64,000 nucleotides of DNA, from positions 124,001 to 188,000 of the forward strand of contig MU853184.1 in assembly GCA_033085395.1 (NCBI GenBank), written 5' to 3'. The stretch's first letter is position 1. Each line of letters opens with the position of its first letter. Under the pieces are notes generated by a model that ran no database searches, was not told the DNA's origin, and saw nothing but the letters and a program-made list of their open reading frames with translations. This stretch comes from Xanthoparmelia taractica. Its lineage: Eukaryota > Ascomycota > Lecanoromycetes > Lecanorales > Parmeliaceae. Position numbers and translations under genes: made by a program. Positions 34,815-45,744 of the stretch are shown one piece after another.

Positions 34815-35509
34815 TCACATCAAATCAAAATCATCCACCCCCTCCCTATACCGCAAAATATTCCTCCGCACCTTACTCCCGTCCACCCATGTCACAAAAT
34901 CCTCCATGTCCCTCGTCACAAGGAACGCAGCATCCGTCACCACTTCCGTCCCCACCCTCACGTGCCCTTGCTCCACGAACCGCACCGCCGCCGTCACGTT
35001 CTCCGCCATGCGCAGCCGCGTCATCACGACGCCGAGGCGCCGTCGCGCCAGGCTCGAGACGCCGATTTTGCGCTCCACGTCGCTGAGTTTGAAAGAGGAG
35101 CTGGAGGTGGAAAGGAGGGCTAGGCTGGAGAGTTTTTCGAAGAGGAGGGATTCGTGTTTTAGGCGGGTGGGGTCGTTGGGGGGGAGGTTGGTTAGGGCGT
35201 GGGCTAGTTGGCGGAGGGAGCCGCAGATTCCTGGGGTTGGTTAATTCTCTTTTTTCTTTGCTTTTTCTTTCTTCTTCGTCTTTGGAAGGGAGGAGAGTTA
35301 GGTGGGAGATTCATACGGTTGTATTTTGTGTAGTCGTTGGGATTTTGGATGGTATATCTCCGACAAACAGCGGCGGCATGGTGGTTTGAATCGCTTTTGT
35401 AGGTGGTAAAGTCGACTTTTTTGAGCAGTTTTGCTTCGTGGTGTTTGAGACGGCGGACTGTGTGGATTAGCTACATTTTTGTTTTTCGGTGTGCTGGGGG
35501 CTTACCCAT
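34815..35509 (-). CDS. IMP3: U3 snoRNP protein Imp3, 186 aa
   Basis: Three coding exons on the minus strand: 35509-35506 (ATGG only), 35457-35317 and 35230-34815. Donors are GTAAGC and GTATGA, with CTAATCC before the first acceptor. The spliced start MVRRLKHHEAKLLKKVDF and the total length match Imp3. The S4 RNA-binding domain is at about 107-170 (SSLARRRLGVVMTRLRMAEN, VRFVEQGHVRVGTEVVTDAA), and the end DFVTWVDGSKVRRNILRYRE is characteristic. Imp3 holds U3 snoRNA on the pre-rRNA external spacer in the nucleolar small-subunit processome, with Imp4 and Mpp10. The four-base first coding exon is unusual but needed to give the conserved N terminus. It is head to head with the bS18m gene. Confidence 0.95.
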
Positions 35510-35756
35510 TATGAAAACTCTTAAGAAGATGAGTAGGGTACTTGTGCTTACAAGATAAGAGCTCTCAAATACTGTGTGAGAGTTGTAATCTCAAGGTAAA
35601 AGGTTCCGTAAGATCGTGCGTTGAGAAAAACGACTTCCATATGCAACTATTCACCCCTCTTAGCGCATTAAGCGCGCGGCTATATTCTGCACAAGTGAAG
35701 ATTAAGTAACTTCTGAATTGTCTGTCCCAAACCTTCAACCACCGACAAGAGCGACA
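35510..35756. promoter_or_regulatory. Bidirectional promoter region IMP3 / bS18m
   Basis: Only 247 bases separate the two start codons. It contains GCGCATTAAGCGCGCGG near 35660 and AT-rich flanks. A shared promoter for cytosolic ribosome assembly and mitochondrial ribosome genes is inferred from spacing alone. Confidence 0.55.
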
Positions 35757-36615
35757 ATGAAACCAAGATATCTCCCACGAGCCATGCCCCGATTACAACC
35801 CCCAAGATGCCTCCACCGCCCCTTCACCACCTCCCCCTCCTCCTCCTCCGAGCCCCCCCCTCCCCCCCCCTCCGACCCTCCCCCTCCTCCTCCTTACCCA
35901 AGACGTTACACCCCCCCCCTCCTCCCCACTAACATCGCCCGCAACGCCTCTTCCCGCAACCACGCCGGCATTGCCCTCGTCAACAGCATAATGGAGGGCA
36001 CCGACCGCAAAAGCTACAAAGTCGACCGCGAAAGCTACAACGTTGTCCGCAGCTACGACGCCCAGCGCGCCGCGCTCAACGACTTCACCAAGCAAGGGCT
36101 GGCTAGGGGACTGGAACGGCAGATGCCGCGGCTGTCAAAGTGGAATGCGGGCGATGTGTATGCGCCGCATGATCTCAGTGCGGTGGAGGCGACGAAGTGG
36201 AAGAAGAGGAAGAGTAGCGAGAGGGATGTTTTTGATATGTTGGGGATCAATCCGTTGCATGAGTATAAGGTGCGTTACCTTTTTTTTTTTTTTTTTTCCC
36301 ACGGAGAGATGTGTCCATGGGGTATTGTATAGGGGAGAGATGAAAAGGAAAGGTGAGGGTTCTTGATGCTGATGTCTGGGTGATGACGAATAGAATTTCT
36401 CAATGATGTTCGAATACATGACGTCCATGGGCCGGATAAAACACCGAAAGGAGACGGGTTTGCGCGCTGTGAATCAGAGGAAGATCGCAAAGGCGATCCG
36501 GAGAGCTGTGGGCATGGGATTGTTGCCGAGTGTGCATGAGCATCCCGAGGTGTTGGAGGTGAAGGCTAGGGAGAGGGCGGCGAGGCTGGAGAATGGAGTC
36601 GGTCCGAGGCGGTGA
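35757..36615 (+). CDS. RSM18: Mitochondrial ribosomal protein bS18m, 244 aa
   Basis: Two exons: 35757-36269 and 36394-36615, phase 0, donor GTGCGT. The intron carries a pure T run of 18 or so bases after 36278. The start chosen is MKPRYLPRAMPRLQPPR, a basic, Arg-rich mitochondrial presequence. A Pro-rich linker (about 30-55) precedes the body. The bS18 core spans the intron: FDMLGINPLHEYK, then NFSMMFEYMTSMGRIKHRKE and TGLRAVNQRKIAKAIRRAVG. This matches fungal Rsm18 of the small mitoribosomal subunit. The N-terminal extension beyond the bacterial S18 length is usual in fungi. Coding-strand composition flips from C-rich to G-rich near 36090. Confidence 0.92.
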
Positions 36616-37072
36616 CGGGATCTGGCAAATGGGATGGATGGTTATGATGGATGAGGATTGGTGACCTGGTGCAGCTCCAGATTGCGTTGTCGGTCTACGG
36701 CTACAAAGTCTTGTAAAGCCAACGACTACAGTGACCGTTTGCGCTTGTGCTGCGAAAAGGAAACTTGCGCATCAGATGCAAATGTACATACATCGCAACA
36801 ATAAGTGGTGGCATATATTCACATATATTATGCCCAATCTTAGCATACAGTGTGGGCTTCTAGCTATCAGGAAGGACCAATTCCGAAATTTCCACCAGCG
36901 AGTATCGCCTCAATTGCGCCTCTGCTTTTCCCTTTCCCCTCGTTTTGGCAGTTTCATTCTGGTAGACCAAGACCTCTGCTGCGGGTGACCGCTCGTTCTC
37001 TTTGCATGCGCCGTTGTATGCTACCGCTAACTGGAAACAAAGGAAACTCGTAGATCATGAAGAGAAAGATGA
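36616..37072. other. Intergenic between convergent bS18m and VAC7
   Basis: AT-rich 3' flanks of both genes. No gene or structured element is seen. Confidence 0.5.
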
Positions 37073-40000
37073 TTAATCAGCGAAGCCAACCTTCAGATCA
37101 ATGCCCCCTTGTTGCCGGTCGATCGAGATATTGCTACCTTGTTCAATTGGCTTTGTGCGTTGCAACTCCCTCAGTCCGTTGATACTATCGCTGGGATGAA
37201 CAATGATGCTGCCGGAGATGTTCGCCTTTCTTAGCCTTGAGCTGATGGGCGAAGAGTATTTCATGACACCACGGACAATCAGTTCAAAGTCGTATTGAAG
37301 GACGTGTTCCCAACGCTCACTACCGCCCTCTTCGGTCATGTTGCCAGGCTTGGCAAGGCGGACTTCACCAACGCTACCAAGCAACTGGTGGCGGATAGGC
37401 GACGCTTCGAAGATAAGGGGGGAGTCGAACTCGAAGATTTGACCAAGCAGCATGGTTTGTGAGTCGACGGCTGGGTCGTCAATGGGATCTGTCCCTTCAT
37501 CGACACCGCCATCCAGATGAGAGATTATATCAGAGGGGTCAAGCAGCGGGAGATCTTGTTGGGAAGCAGCTTCGATGCTTTTCAACCTGGGTCGGGGCTT
37601 TGGAGGTGGATTTTGTGGACGGCCGGCTCGCCATAATGAGCTGCTACCAACATGCTTGCTTTTCGCAAAGATATTGATATCAAGGTCGCTGACTTGGACG
37701 GCGAGAAGATTAGGGTTGATGGCGTGGACATGGAGGTCGAGCATTATTTCTTGCTCCGATGCAAGGACGTTACGAATGTCTTTCACATGAACATCGACCA
37801 GCGGCTTCGAGCACAAAATGAGGATGACCACAATTGCAGCTATCAGAATTGCCAAAACGCTGCCCAGACTCGTGAAGGCAGTGACACGACCACAGCAGCG
37901 GCGGTTCGTGTCTTCTGAGTACATGTGCCGTACACTCCCGGGCAACGGGCGTCGACGGTTACGACCACTACGGATCGAGCCTACTAGTGGTGTTCGTTCA
38001 TCATCGGCACCATCATCTTCGAGATCGTACGACGCGAGCTCTTCCATCTTGCGTGGGCTTTTGGTGACATGGACAGCTTGTGGATTCCGTGAGCTGCGAG
38101 GAGAGACGTGACCGGTTGCAGAGCGCATGGACTTGGTAGCATTCGGGAACGGAGAGTCGCTGTCAAATAGCGATGTATGACCACCACGTCCATATCGTCC
38201 TATGTGATGGTGATGAGTTGTATTTCCGCTGGCCGGTCGCCCGGTCTGACTGGGGCCCCTCACAGTCCCGTCACCGCCTTCATTCGAATAGCCAATAGAG
38301 TTGTAATTGTTGGAGAATTTCATGCTCTTCTTACCAACAACAACATGGTGCCCCTCTTGTCTCCCTTTAGCACCATAGTGATCATGGTGACTGATGATGG
38401 ACGACGCACTTGGGGTACGGGAGTGGAAACGGTGTGCACGGGCTGAAAGTGGCTCTGGTGGATTGGATTCATAAACGAAAGTTTCTTCAGAGTCTGATGA
38501 ATCTGCTTCATCAACGGCACTGGCGACTTTTGCTTCGAAGATGTCTGCTTTAGAAGAGGCTATTCTCCGCCAAATACAAGTCAGCACATCGCTTGTAACC
38601 TAGTGGTTTCATGTAGATTTGGAGGTTGGAGCGACACTCTTGGGTACGTATGTCATCACGATTGCTAGTTCGCAAGTCGGGCATAGTATGCCCCGGCATT
38701 TGATCATATAGGGGCCAGCAGATGTAACGAGCATTGAGCCCACGGATGGATTCAAGGGTAATGATGATGGTATAAACGACGACGACATTGAAAAAATACA
38801 GAAATTAACCCACCAGTGCCAGAAATTGCAGAAGGCGCCTTTCGCACCACCCTCTTTTTCTCTTTTTTAGGTCGGATTGTCTCATTGCTAGGCTTCAGAC
38901 GCAAACTTCCTCCGGTGTCCGTCCTACGAAGGGGGTGCCGTTCACCAGCACCACCTCCCAAAGCAAGCTGTGGGATCGAGCTGACGGTTTCGGTTTCCAC
39001 GGTCATGTTCTTGACAGACCCATCACTAATGGCAGTCTTACTCTTCGTAAACGGCAGTTGCGTGAATGACCTCTTTGACTGCACAACTGGTGGCTTAGCA
39101 GAATTGGCAGCGGTTGCCGGTTTCCGTGGTTCCTTTTTGCCATCAGCGCCTTTGCCTCCAGCGTGCTTACTGCCTGCACTGTCGTTTCCACTTTCAGGTC
39201 TTGAATTTGCTTCCCTTCCGAACGCCTCTTCCATTGGGTTCTCCTCAATCCGCTCTGGGTGGTCATTTGAGCCTCCCTTGCTCGCGTGAGCTGTTCTTGT
39301 GCCGATGGCCGGTGTAGCTGGAAGGCTGCTTTCTTGTACAGTTTCGAGTGCTGGGCCGCTCCCACTGATACCCCGTACTGGTGTCCGCATCCCCGACTTC
39401 AGTGGGTGGTCATCCTCCGGGATATCTGATTCGCTGCCAAATGTAGAGGTTCGAGTAGGACGTTCGACGATAATAGTAGGCGTGGTGGGCGTGGACTGCG
39501 ATTGATCGATCTTACGAGTAGTTAAAAAAGGACTGTTCGTTCCAGAAGATGCAGATGGCGGAGGAGACTTGACTCGAAGCACGCTTGATACGGAGTGCTG
39601 AGAGCCGCCCGCCGGTCCTTTGTTGGGCCTCTGAGGCCGTGGCGCATCAACAGTAGAGTCGGCTCCAGAAGTGTGTTGTAGATGCGGAATGCCCGTTGCG
39701 GACAAAGCCCTTTGAATGGCAGCAGCCGAGGGCACTGTGGGTATATTTGCGCTCGGTGCTCGTATTGGACTTGAATCCTGACTATTCTTCCTCGACCTAT
39801 TTGGCACTCGAGCTCCAGTTGATATGCCGGGCTTCAGAGGAGGCCGTACAGGCGAGCCTTCACGTGACGGTTTTGGAGAGGTTGCGGCAGATGAGTCTGC
39901 GGAGAAATGAGGAGTCGTTGTAGCACGTATGAGTCTCGGAGTGGACGACGACGACAGCTGTTGTAGATCTTGTATGCCCTCTTTGCCTGCATCAGTGTTG

Positions 40001-40077
40001 GGAATGTTTTCATCGTTGTTGACCTTCTCTTCGACATCCGCTCGGTCATTGTTAGGCTTTTCTGCAGTGGGCGCCAT
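37073..40077 (-). CDS. VAC7: Vac7-type vacuolar segregation protein, 916 aa
   Basis: Two exons on the minus strand: 40077-38814 and 38559-37073. The 254-base intron has donor GTGGGT, joining in phase 1 to give GTASSKADIFEAKV. The N-terminal 420 residues (MAPTAEKPNNDRADVEEKVN onward) are Ser/Thr/Pro-rich and disordered. Exon 2 opens with DEADSSDSEETFVYESNPPE, a motif that precedes the conserved region. One transmembrane helix (SLGSVLAILIAAIVVILILC) lies at about 647-670, followed by a lumenal domain with VHAINPNLLAVQVSDLDINI. In yeast, Vac7 on the vacuolar membrane activates the Fab1 kinase complex with Vac14 to make PtdIns(3,5)P2 under osmotic stress. Assignment rests on architecture and these motifs. 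Confidence 0.88.
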
Positions 40078-42065
40078 GAATTGGGTTCAATCACAGGCAC
40101 ACACGTCAGAATATTTGTTCCTGGCGGGCCGGGCATCCGGGTCCGCTCGAGCAGTTGTTGATGAAAAGAGTCAGGATGATGGAGCAATGAACGTGTTTTC
40201 ATGATTTTGTTTTTGTATACAAAGAAGGCATGATATGTGGCTCAGTCATTGGGAGGTGCTTTAGTTTGAGGCATGATAGAATAATGCGTGGCGCATTGTC
40301 GTTCGCTGTCAGGGACTCAGGGGCGTTGGTCAAAGGCGGTACGTCGGTACGTCGACCAATCAGAGATCGTTTAACAATCCGTGGCTACTACCTTCATATC
40401 AGTCAAGGCTCGGCGGAGGAATTGATTGTCCTTTCTCACGCACTCTTCGCTACTCTATACAATAACCACAAATATCATTAATATTAATTGCTATCGTCCT
40501 CTGCTTTTAATGCCTTACACTCAATTTCTGATTTACGATGCAAAAGTCCAGAGAGGATTACTTGTTAGCCTCAATGTTGGGAAAACGCCTGTCTATTGTG
40601 TTAAGCGTCCGGATAAGCCAATTAATTAACAATGGATATTGGTCAAGGCCAGTAGGCTACTCTCAATTTCTTGATTTACAGCCCTCACCTGGTCTTCTGT
40701 ACTCATGATAACTGAGCAAGCCCTAGGTCTAACATAAGCACAAGTTGAGTGGCCCGTTCCTTCCTCTGCTACCCGATGTTTTCTCTTGCATGCTCTCTTT
40801 TCACACACAAGCAAACTATCGTCCTATTTGTCATGCCTTCGAAAAGGTCAGCCATGAAGAGGCTTGTATAGAAACGGAGTGAAAATTTGCCGTCGTTCTT
40901 GGCCATCAAATTGCATGTTCAGGATACACAGCAACAACGGCCTTTTCCCGAGTCACGCTTCCATAGACTCACTGAAGAAGACCGTGAAATGATTTACGAG
41001 TTTGTTCTAGTCGCTCCACTACCACAGCGATGGCGTATCTTCGCGTTCTCATTGCTTTCCTGAGGGCCGTCGGGCCAGTGCGAGGATCAGAACTCCAGAA
41101 CTCATGTCAGTAGCCTCGCTGCAGAAGAGACACTGGCAGCAGTCAGCCGCCCAGATTCCACACCCGGACATCTGCCATTACCGAACACAAAAATGTCAGA
41201 AGGACGCGAAAACCTCTTGAGTCTAGTTCTCGAAATGGGAACTGGGTTCTCCTGAGATTCCATCTTGGTCAACATGTATTGGTGACCTATTTGGTAGACA
41301 AGTCTCATTGGATGGTCGTGCTGCATCGCACCGTGGAGTTTCCGGCCTTTACCGTGGTTAGGGATGGCAAGGTATTCCATAATTACAAGGACTGCTTTCC
41401 ATCTTCGGCTAGGGGATGTAGAGTCCTGGTTGAGGTGAAGATAATCAGGAGTCGGAAGAGTTATGGAAGAAGGGACTCAAGGCTCGGATGCACCACCTTC
41501 ACCTTAGATCGAAATAAATACCAAGTCGATTATCTGGTAGCGCAAGACCTTTAGTAAGACCAGTAATATTTCGATATGTCCAAGACATGGCCAATTCCCT
41601 TCTGGATGTGGAGGTCTACTTCTTTATGTTGTAGATAGTAGATGCAAGACTTGACGCCTCACTGCCTTACCACCACCCAATCGGCTTTAGCTTATTCTAG
41701 CGCTAGGATTTGCCCCTCGAGTGACATCTACGCCTCGTACTTACTTCCTCCTCCTTCCCTCGAAACATCATATCCACACTAGTTCAACTGTAGACACTTT
41801 GTCTCTCAAAAGTACAAACATCTCCCATCTCTCATCTCCCATCTCTCATCTCACATCCCTCGAAGTAACCAGACTGTTAAGTTCAACCATCTTGCTGCGG
41901 GGCACCAGCCCGTATTCATTTATCCGTGGAGCTAGCGATGAGCTAAGCGTTCAAGGCAACGAGGCTACCTACCTCCTTCTACCTCACCTTCCCAGCCCTC
42001 TTTTTTCCTCTCTCTTCCCATCATCAATTCCATCAACCGAGGGAGCACACCGAACAGAAGCCAAT
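40078..42065. other. Long intergenic stretch between divergent genes
   Basis: The first 130 bases are the likely 5' leader of VAC7. The last 300 or so, before 42066, contain a CT-rich leader for the DUF3824 gene with repeated TCTCATCTCCCATCTC-type units at 41820-41860. A frame at 41279-41554 (91 codons) has some protein-like composition but no domain, and is not called. Confidence 0.4.
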
Positions 42066-45000
42066 ATGTCTCGCTATGCTGGCGAGTCAACTAGGCTTGT
42101 CTATAGAGAGCGTGACGACGACCACCGATCCACTGTCTCCCGGTCAGCAGCCGCACCCCGCAGCAACAATGAAAGCTACACTACTCGTAAGGTTTATCGC
42201 GTCTCCAACCAAGAGGAAGAAGAAGACCGTACTCCCGCCTTCTTGGCCCCTCGCGAGCGCACCTATGGGGAGACTCGCATCGTCCGCCGAGAGAGGACTC
42301 CTGAGCCCGAGCCTATCGTTGAGCGTCGAGAGATTCGAATCAGAGACAGAACCCCAGAACCTGAGCCTCTTGTTGAGCGTCGCGAGATCCGCATCGAGCG
42401 AGAACGCGAACCCGAGCCTGAACCCCGCCGCTACGAAACGGAATATCGTTACGAGCGAGATATTGATCGGATAGCACCTCGTCGCGATGATCTTGAAAGA
42501 TACGTTAGGACTGTAGACTACTACCCGCGTCAAGAAGCTCCCCAGCCTATCATCATTCGCCAAGAGCCGCAACAGATCATCATCCAAGAAGCACCGCGAC
42601 CGCCTGTTGTAGTGGCACCACTACTACCACCACCACCACCACAAGAAACCAAGGAAGAAAGCTACGACATCATCAAGCGCTCTGAAGTTCGTTCAGAGGT
42701 TGGACACCGTTCCGAAAGCCATCGGTCCGAAGTCGGAGAAGAGCGCCAGATTGCTCGACGGCCGAAGCCGAAGCCAGGACCCGAAGACGAAGAGGAAGAA
42801 TACTATTTCGAGAAAAAGTCACGCCGAGTCGAAGGCCGCGATCGCGAGGAGGAAGAGTACGAAGTGAGCCGCCGTCGTCGTGAGAGAGAGAGAGACGTCA
42901 GCCCCGGCGATTCGATCTCTCAATACGGCCGTGACCGTCGAGGTGGCTACGACAGTGATTCAAGCTACGAGTACATCAAAAGAGAGACCCGCGAGGAGTA
43001 CAGCGATGATGAGCCTCGTCATCGACGGCATCTTGCAGAGGGTGCTGCAGTCGGTGTGGGAGCTGCTGAGCTACTGCGCCATCATCGAAAGAAGAAAGGG
43101 GAAGACGAAGGCGGCCGTGGCAGCCGTGTAGGCCGGGACGTTGGAGCGGCAGCTTTGGGTGCCATCGGTGCGGAAGCTGTGACACGAGCCCGTAGCCACT
43201 ATCGAAGCAAGAGCCGCCGTGGATCTCGAGATCGCGATTCTCGTGAGCGTGACCGCGATCGTGAAGGGCGGCGTAAGCACAGACGCGATAAATCTCGTGG
43301 CAAAGAACGAAGCCGGAGCGAATCAAGCCATCGTGTCAGAAACCTTGCGGGTTTGGGTCTAGGGGCCGCCGCCGTTGCTGCTGCCGTCGGTTACGCAAAC
43401 AGGAACGCAAAGAAAAACGAAGCCCAAGATCGCCGCAGCCGCTCAAGGACTCGAAGAAACTCTGTCGGCGCTCTTCCCCCACCCGATGAAGCGGACGATG
43501 CTCGAAATCCTGCTCACAGGAACAAGAAGATCGCCCAAGCAGGTCTGGCCGGCGCTGCCGTTGCTGGGCTCGTAGAAAGAGCCAGGAGCAAATCTCGTGG
43601 GGGTGGAAAGAGGGATCGTTCCAAGAGCAGAATTCGCCAAGGTCTTCCAATTGCTGCTACTGCTCTTGGTTCCGCTGCCATCGCAGGCTTGTACGAGAGA
43701 AATCAAGCTGGCAAGAAGGAGAAAGAAGACAAAGAAGCCCGCCGTGAGCAACGTGCTGCCCGGAGGTCAGCAAGATCCAGATCCAGGTCACTAGGCTATG
43801 AAGGTTCTCGTGAAGCCCCTGGAGATCCTGGCCTCATCGAGTATGGACAAGACCCTGTCTACAATCAGAGTGGAGTCCCGGACATCTACAATCGACCAGC
43901 AAGTCAGCAAGGTTACTACAACAACACTGAAGCCGCTATGGTTCCTGCTGCTGTGGCAGGTGCCTACGGAGCTCAAGCTCAACAGAGGCAACGAAGCGTC
44001 TCTTCTGAATCAGATGATCGCCGAAGGAGGAGACACCGACGCCATAAGAGTGGGAGCCGTAGTCGAAGCCGTAGTAAAGGTGTATCCACCGCAGCCCTTA
44101 CTGCTGGAGCTGCTGGAGCGGCAGGTTTGGCTGCTTCTGAACACGAAAAGAGAAAGCAACGTAAGAGAGAAAAGAAGGAAGAACGCAGACGTGAGTTTGA
44201 ACCTGACGGCTCCTATAATTGACCGGCTGACCATGTTACAGGTCAGGAAGCAGCTGAACGGGCGTCGTATGGCCAAGATCCGTATGCCCAGCAGCAATAT
44301 CAACCAAATAGTCCACCACCTGCTGGTTATGCAAACGAGGGACAACAGACTCCTTATTATCCTCCTCCACCCGGCCAAGAGTACCCAGGTGTCACGCCTG
44401 CCCCTCCCGGCCAGCTCCATCCTGACTACGGCTACCCACCACAGACAGGTTACACACCTCCCGTGCCCAATGCCTATTCTCCTCCTCCCGGAGCGGCTGG
44501 ATACCCTCCGCAATCCAGGGAGCCCAGGAGGGCTGATGAGAATGTGAGTGCTGAAATGTTTCACAACACTGCCAATAACGATGTTCCTTTGAACCCCAAC
44601 AACGATACCCCTCTATATGATTCCAATGGTGCACCTTTCTACTATGAGCCCAACAATTACTCAGGGGAGGGTGGGTGGCCATCACTATTTACCTTACACA
44701 TCAATCCTGTTGTATACATCACTGACCAAGTTTTCTGTAGGTATAATCACACCCCGCGCCCAGTCCCCATCACGTCCTAGGCTTCAGCGCAGGGCATCCT
44801 CACAACCACCACCTACCACCAAAACTGTTCAATTTGCACTTGATACACCTCCTTCGTCCGGTCCCAGTTCCCCAAAACAAATCCGTAAGCGTCGTCAGCA
44901 TGCCAGCTCTTCTACGCAATCTCAGCGCGATGGCTATGATAGCGAGGATGGCACCTCTTCTGGCAAAGACAAATCTCGCTCCGGTCGTCGTCGTCACCAT

Positions 45001-45249
45001 CGTTCGTCTGCCGATAGTCAGCCCGGATCTTCTTCTCCAGCTGGGTCAGACTCAACGGTCGAGTTACCGGAACGGTTCGATGAGCGCGGTCGGCCTTTAC
45101 CTCAGCAGGACGATGATCCGATGGCTCATATCGAGCAACTGCTTGGCGGCGGGGGATCTATTGGCAGGTTGTTACAGAATTTTGGATTAGGTGGCGGAAG
45201 TGATGATGGAGATAGGGACAGGGACAGGCCTAGACGCCGGCGGAGATGA
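42066..45249 (+). CDS. DUF3824-type Arg/Glu-rich protein, 1020 aa
   Basis: Three exons: 42066-44190, 44242-44670 and 44741-45249. The 51- and 70-base introns have GTGAGT and GTGGGT donors, and phases agree. The start is the ATG of MSRYAGESTRLVYRERDDDH; the frame is open farther upstream but without ATG. The N-terminal third repeats TPEPEP...VERREIRI units. The middle is built from Ala/Gly hydrophobic stretches (GLGLGAAAVAAAVGYANRN, AGLAGAAVAGLVERARS, ATALGSAAIAGLYERNQ), each followed by RSKSR-like basic blocks, as in the fungal DUF3824 family. Exon 2 is Pro/Tyr/Gln-rich (QEYPGVTPAPPGQLHPDYGY), and the end is basic. Function is unknown. Alternating charge and Ala/Gly patches suggest a scaffold. 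Confidence 0.88.
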
Positions 45250-45744
45250 TGATAAGTTTCTATAAAAGAGGGTCCAGCACAGTCCTTTTCCTTTCTTTCG
45301 TCCCATCTTTCATCTTTCATCTTTCCTTTTTCGGTTTCCTTTTTTTCTTTTTGATGAGACGAGACTGGATAACGAGATTGGAAATACGACGATTACGAAC
45401 ATGCATGCCTCTTTCTTAGACCATTTTATACAAGCAAATGAACATACTCCTATGAATACAATGTGCAAATTAATCACCGTGAATCTTGCACACTTTGCGG
45501 GTGAGGTCTGATAGCATAGGTGTGTAGGAGGCGCTAAATGTTAAGATGGGTGGAATGTGGCTGTTGGCGGGATTTGAGAGGGGTGAAGGGGAAGTGGTTG
45601 GTATTGGGCTGAGGAATTCTTATGGGGTTGGAAGGGGGGGAGGAGGGGATAGGACTTGAGAAGAGATGTTGGATCGATAGTATGTAAGCGTTTCAATTGA
45701 GGGTATAATAATGTTATGTTGAAAACCCATTGTTGGAACTGCTG
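45250..45744. other. Intergenic between convergent genes
   Basis: Pyrimidine-rich then AT-rich sequence; the 3' flanks of the DUF3824 gene and the ArAE-like gene. TTTCATC repeats occur at 45300-45330. No gene is seen. Confidence 0.5.
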
